A DNA stretch of 64,000 nucleotides from Cohnella sp. GbtcB17 (GTDB lineage: Bacteria > Bacillota > Bacilli > Paenibacillales > Paenibacillaceae): NCBI RefSeq assembly GCF_019091135.1, contig NZ_JAGXJW010000019.1, positions 56,988-120,987 of the forward strand, written 5' to 3'. Under the pieces are notes generated by a model. The model was not told the DNA's origin. It saw only the letters and a program-made list of their open reading frames with translations, and did no database searches. How positions within the stretch are numbered: position 1 is the first letter of the stretch; every line of letters starts with the position of its first letter. Of this stretch, positions 61,273-64,000 are shown piece after piece. A program made the translations under genes and the position numbers.

Positions 61273-62376
61273 TCATCCGACCATCTCGCCGAAGGTAGTC
61301 ACAGAAATTGCGTCGTCTTGTTCCTGAAGCTCGTCAATGATGTGTGCATAATATTTGTTGGTCGTCTCAATGTCGGAATGCCCGAGCCTCTTGGATACAT
61401 AGTAAATCGATGTGCGTTTATACAGAAGTATGGATGCGTGAGTATGCCGCAGGCCGTGCACGCTGATCTCCTGAATGCCCATTTCTTTAAGAGATTTTTT
61501 GAGGACTTTGTTAATGGCGGTATTGCTTATCACCTTATACTTAGATGCTGGACTGTAAAAGACTAAACCGTATATGTTATCAGGTGTGCGCCTGAAAAAC
61601 TCTTTGAAGACTGCCATCGTCCCAAGGTCCATTTTGATTTTGCGCACCGATTGCGGATTTTTTGTTGGTCCAAAACCTTCGTGCATTTTGTTGTTGTAGC
61701 CCCACGTTTTGTCTACATTCAGCTCATTCTTTTCAAAGTCGAAGTCTTTTCTTGTTAACCCAATGAGCTCCCCGAACCTTAATCCAGAAGTTATAGCCAG
61801 TAGTATGAGGAAATGGGATAAGTGAACAGGTTTGGAAAATAGCTTAATCAGTCGACGGCTTTCAAAGAGACTGAGGTGTTTTTCTTCTTCTCTTTTGGCA
61901 GGTAGCGATCCAGAGATTACGGCTTTCCGCGTAAAATCGATTTTAATTATGCCTTCGTCGATGGCGTCTCTGACGCATGCCCGTATGTGGGTATTAAGCT
62001 TTCGAGTTGTTTCCTTGGAGTGGGTCTTGGCGTACCAATTTAAAAATTCTTGGTATCGGCGCTTGGTTATGTGCTGAATGGGCTCGTCGAGGAAGAATTC
62101 GCGGATGGAGCCGAGGGTTTCAAGATATCGGGCACGGGTATTCTTTCCGATCGCAACCTTGTAAACCTTAACCCAACTCTCGAAGAAATCGGCGAACGGC
62201 TCGAGCTTTTCCTTTAAGGCGACGCCCTTACGAAGTTTTTCTTCAATCACAGACGCCGCCGCTTGAGCTTCACGCTTAGTGGCAAATCCACTTTTCCGAA
62301 TCGGATCTGGTTTGCCATTTACCATTCGTGAAATTACATATTGCCATGACTTCCCTCGCTTTTGATAAGAGGCCAT
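61273..62376 (-). CDS. Phage-type tyrosine integrase
   Basis: 367 aa. An N-terminal AP2-like arm-binding domain (YQKRGKSWQYVISRMVNGKP, then KSGFATKREAQAAA) precedes a SAM-like core-binding domain and the catalytic domain. The catalytic arginine is in TSGLRFGELIGL, the HxxR box in HGLRHTHASILL, and the late HSDIETTNKYYAHI carries the nucleophilic tyrosine. It probably integrated the element into the tRNA-Arg gene. The gene has clearly lower GC than the genome to its left. It overlaps the end of the ImmA-like gene by 43 bases. Confidence 0.95.
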   Translation of the reverse strand: MASYQKRGKSWQYVISRMVNGKPDPIRKSGFATKREAQAAASVIEEKLRKGVALKEKLEPFADFFESWVKVYKVAIGKNTRARYLETLGSIREFFLDEPIQHITKRRYQEFLNWYAKTHSKETTRKLNTHIRACVRDAIDEGIIKIDFTRKAVISGSLPAKREEEKHLSLFESRRLIKLFSKPVHLSHFLILLAITSGLRFGELIGLTRKDFDFEKNELNVDKTWGYNNKMHEGFGPTKNPQSVRKIKMDLGTMAVFKEFFRRTPDNIYGLVFYSPASKYKVISNTAINKVLKKSLKEMGIQEISVHGLRHTHASILLYKRTSIYYVSKRLGHSDIETTNKYYAHIIDELQEQDDAISVTTFGEMVG

Positions 62377-62858
62377 TTGAATCCACTTCCCCTCATGACC
62401 CTTACCATTAAAGGGTCAAAGTAAATGATGAATGTGTCATTAAAACGCACGGAAATACCGTAACGGTCGCGATAGCGATCAACGGCTGCTTGTAGGAATT
62501 CTTCTGTTACTCCGAGGAACTCAGCGATTTCATGCCTGCCTGATTGCCTTGCTAGATGCGCGTCAACGATCCTGCAAAGAGGAATTAAGCGCTCATGTGC
62601 CCATTGGCGGGCGCGTCGTTCCTGTTTGCGATTAAGGAGTTTCGATTGATCCAAGATTCGCCCAAAAGTTGTATAGTGGTGCCCGAGCTCTTCCCCTACG
62701 ATGCAAGTCAACTCGGTATACGTCCACGTGATCGCTGAGTTAATCGTTATTGTGTTATCCATGTAAAGCGCCTTTAAACGTGGGTTTTTGAACAAATGCT
62801 TAATCACTCGTACTCTCTCGGCCTGCGCATCGGCCAGCAGATCATCAAGCAGCTGCAT
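62334..62858 (-). CDS. ImmA/IrrE-family metallopeptidase
   Basis: 174 aa. The zinc motif reads EELGHHYTTFG, the EExxH form often seen in phage and ICE ImmA proteins in place of HExxH. Such proteases cleave the neighbouring repressor on induction, as ImmA does with ImmR in ICEBs1. The gene starts 3 bases after the repressor stop and is followed by the integrase, the typical order repressor-protease-integrase. The C-terminal third has a helix-turn-helix-like segment (HEIAEFLGVTEEFLQAAVDR). Confidence 0.88.
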   Translation of the reverse strand: MQLLDDLLADAQAERVRVIKHLFKNPRLKALYMDNTITINSAITWTYTELTCIVGEELGHHYTTFGRILDQSKLLNRKQERRARQWAHERLIPLCRIVDAHLARQSGRHEIAEFLGVTEEFLQAAVDRYRDRYGISVRFNDTFIIYFDPLMVRVMRGSGFKWPLIKSEGSHGNM

Positions 62859-62861
62859 AAA

Positions 62862-63185
62862 TTATTCGCCCTTTCGCTTGGACTTGATGTAACGAGCGTA
62901 TTCGATTATTTCCCTCATTTCCTCCTCTGTATAATCCTCGCCGTCAAAATGGGCGGCAAGCGTTTCTGGTTCATCTAATAGATCCATGCCGCCGTCTTCA
63001 ATGAGGTTACTTTTTTTAATATTGAAGTGCCTGGCAATTTTTTCGATTGGGCCCATTCTGGGCTCTTTAACACCAGTCTCCCATGTAGAAACGGCTTTGT
63101 TTGTAACTCCAGCGATTTCTGCAAGCTCGTCTTGAGTTAAATGGTACTTTTCACGCAGCTTTTTAATATTTTCACTTACTCCCAC
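62862..63185 (-). CDS. XRE-family phage repressor
   Basis: 107 aa. The N-terminal helix-turn-helix (LREKYHLTQDELAEIAGVTN, then KAVSTWETGVKEPRM) is followed by an acidic C-terminal stretch. The start is GTG at 63183-63185 after GGAGGT. Probable immunity repressor; ImmA-type cleavage is suggested by the next gene. Its promoter and operator are at 63201-63243. Confidence 0.92.
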   Translation of the reverse strand: MGVSENIKKLREKYHLTQDELAEIAGVTNKAVSTWETGVKEPRMGPIEKIARHFNIKKSNLIEDGGMDLLDEPETLAAHFDGEDYTEEEMREIIEYARYIKSKRKGE

Positions 63186-63200
63186 GTTAATACCTCCGCT

Positions 63201-63243
63201 CTATTCTAAGTGGAATTATAGTACATGAGGTGAAGAATATCAA
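63201..63243 (-). promoter_or_regulatory. Repressor promoter with operator O1
   Basis: On the minus strand TTGATA (63238-63243), a 17-bp spacer and TATAAT (63215-63220). A palindrome-like site CTATTCTAAGTGG (63201-63213, plus strand) lies at the transcription start, fitting autorepression. Confidence 0.75.
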
Positions 63244-63274
63244 CTCAAAGTTCTAATTTTTCGATTTTGGGACG

Positions 63275-63303
63275 TTGACAATCTACTTTAGGTGGAGTAA
63301 CAT
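63275..63303 (+). promoter_or_regulatory. Early (Cro-side) promoter with operator O2
   Basis: TTGACA (63275-63280), a 17-bp spacer and TAACAT (63298-63303). The site CTACTTTAGGTGG (63283-63295) sits between -35 and -10, where repressor would block polymerase. Confidence 0.75.
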
Positions 63304-63335
63304 GGGGTTACACCTGACGGAAGGAGGTGTGCAAC

Positions 63336-63578
63336 ATGACTTTGACAGTGAGGCAAGCCCGACTCCTTTCCGATAAGACTCAACAAAACATGGCCGACAT
63401 GATGGATGTCCATAAGCAAACCTATGCTAAATGGGAGAAGCATCCTGATGCGATGCCAGTCGGAAAGGCCAAGGAATTCTCTGCAATAGTAGGATTAGGA
63501 GTCGACGAAATTTTTTTTGACCCTTGTTCTACTTTAAGTAGAAAAAGAGGGAGGAAATCCACCGAGAGTTCAGCGTAA
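63336..63578 (+). CDS. Small helix-turn-helix protein (Cro-like)
   Basis: 80 aa with an XRE-like fold: LTVRQARLLSDKTQQNMADM, then MDVHKQTYAKWEKHP. The ATG at 63336 follows AAGGAGGTG; an upstream in-frame ATG overlaps that box. First gene of the rightward phage transcript, divergent from the repressor. The last codons contain a third operator-like palindrome (63529-63541). Confidence 0.8.
   Translation: MTLTVRQARLLSDKTQQNMADMMDVHKQTYAKWEKHPDAMPVGKAKEFSAIVGLGVDEIFFDPCSTLSRKRGRKSTESSA
63529..63541. promoter_or_regulatory. Third operator-like palindrome, O3
   Basis: CTACTTTAAGTAG is a perfect 13-base palindrome (central T). It matches O1 (4 differences) and O2 (2 differences) and lies inside the end of the Cro-like gene. 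Confidence 0.6.
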
Positions 63579-63603
63579 AAATCACACCTATGAGGCGATC
63601 GAC

Positions 63604-63930
63604 ATGCAGCAATTAACGGTGCAATTATCCATTCCTATCCCTGCTGATTCGGTCCTGATCAGCAGGGTGGAGCTGGACCAACTAAAGCAGCAAGAGCTGG
63701 CCGGCGTCTACTGGAGCATGAAGGATTTGGAGCAGCGCCTACGTCGGAAAGACGATTGGATTAAGACCAATATCCTCTATCCTCCACGGTTCAGAAACAT
63801 TTTAGACGTCGAAAAGGGTGGCTTTGTTTTTTACCCGCAAGCGAAAGGGCAGCCCTGGTCATTCCAGGCGAGCAAAATGGCCGAATTCTTGGATATGCGA
63901 TTCGGCCAGATATTCAAAGCTGAGAGGTGA
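63604..63930 (+). CDS. DUF771 phage protein
   Basis: 108 aa. It shows the DUF771 pattern typical of Firmicute prophage early regions: VELDQLKQQELAGVYWSMKD, LEQRLRRKDDWIKTNIL, then KGGFVFYPQAKGQPWSF. Function unknown, perhaps DNA-binding. It follows the Cro-like gene by 25 bases with a weak GAGGCG box. Confidence 0.82.
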   Translation: MQQLTVQLSIPIPADSVLISRVELDQLKQQELAGVYWSMKDLEQRLRRKDDWIKTNILYPPRFRNILDVEKGGFVFYPQAKGQPWSFQASKMAEFLDMRFGQIFKAER

Positions 63931-63938
63931 CAAGAACC

Positions 63939-64000
63939 ATGAACAAGCCCGCAAAATGGCTTAGGCTCGACGGTCGCATGCAGCGTCTGCTCGACGCGAA
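63939..64000 (+). CDS. Start of a further prophage gene (truncated by the window)
   Basis: The ATG at 63939 follows GAGAGGTGA, 8 bases after the DUF771 stop. Only about 20 residues are visible (NKPAKWLRLDGRMQRLLDA). Too short to identify. Confidence 0.5.
   Translation, partial: MNKPAKWLRLDGRMQRLLDA

Overview
The window looks like a chromosomal segment of a high-GC, endospore-forming Firmicute of the Paenibacillaceae (Paenibacillus/Cohnella type). The evidence is a GerA/GerB/GerC germination receptor, GerM, CotJA-B-C, five YheC/YheD coat-associated ATP-grasp proteins, a sufCDSUB operon in the Gram-positive order, strong GGAGG ribosome binding sites with frequent TTG/GTG starts, and a YesM/YesN-type two-component system next to a sugar ABC importer. 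No species call is made.

Layout. 1-9.1 kb (minus strand): response regulator, sensor kinase, membrane-anchored sugar-binding protein, two lipoprotein solute-binding proteins and two permeases, apparently one carbohydrate sensing and uptake locus that runs off the left edge. 9.3-20.3 kb: topoisomerase III, a DUF423 membrane protein, a PAS-GGDEF-EAL protein, a YunC-like protein, the methionine-salvage pair mtnK-mtnA, an ACT-domain malic enzyme and a DUF1802 protein. 20.3-25.7 kb: sufCDSUB behind one clear promoter. 26.5-29.4 kb: an endolysin-like glucosaminidase, an NlpC/P60 lipoprotein and an HD-GYP protein. 29.5-34.0 kb: molybdenum cofactor genes (MoeB/ThiF-like protein, a MoaD-MoaE fusion, divergent moaA) and a YunD-like phosphoesterase. 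34.2-41.2 kb: a second HD-GYP protein, a YfkAB-like radical SAM protein, a CNNM/CBS protein, a YtvI-like permease, cotJABC and a HAD hydrolase. 41.7-53.8 kb: spore block with five overlapping YheC/YheD paralogs, a PgpA-like protein, gerM and a gerA-gerB-gerC operon. 53.9-61.0 kb: rph-rdgB, asnB, small proteins, an EamA protein, tdk and a manganese catalase. From 61.0 kb: tRNA-Arg(UCU) followed by a lower-GC prophage-like element (integrase, ImmA-like protein, repressor, Cro-like protein, DUF771 protein) that runs off the right edge.

The most unusual signal is not a gene. Four intergenic stretches (11.85, about 26.1-26.35, 41.3 and 55.4 kb) hold tandem repeats of unrelated sequence that share a 51-bp period, and units of each carry an imperfect inverted repeat with 7-12 bp arms. 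A weaker possible fifth case is at 4.5 kb. I know of no named element with this architecture.

Other points of interest are: a stem-loop whose 5' arm is complementary to the Shine-Dalgarno sequence of a solute-binding protein gene; a radical SAM protein whose third cluster cysteine is tryptophan; a KID-to-KIV change in an EAL domain; a MoaD-MoaE fusion with an internal Gly-Gly; a perfect inverted repeat at the moaA promoter; a perfect 10-bp direct repeat inside the suf promoter; a sigma-K-like promoter before the YheC/D cluster; and a phage switch with three matching operator-like palindromes.
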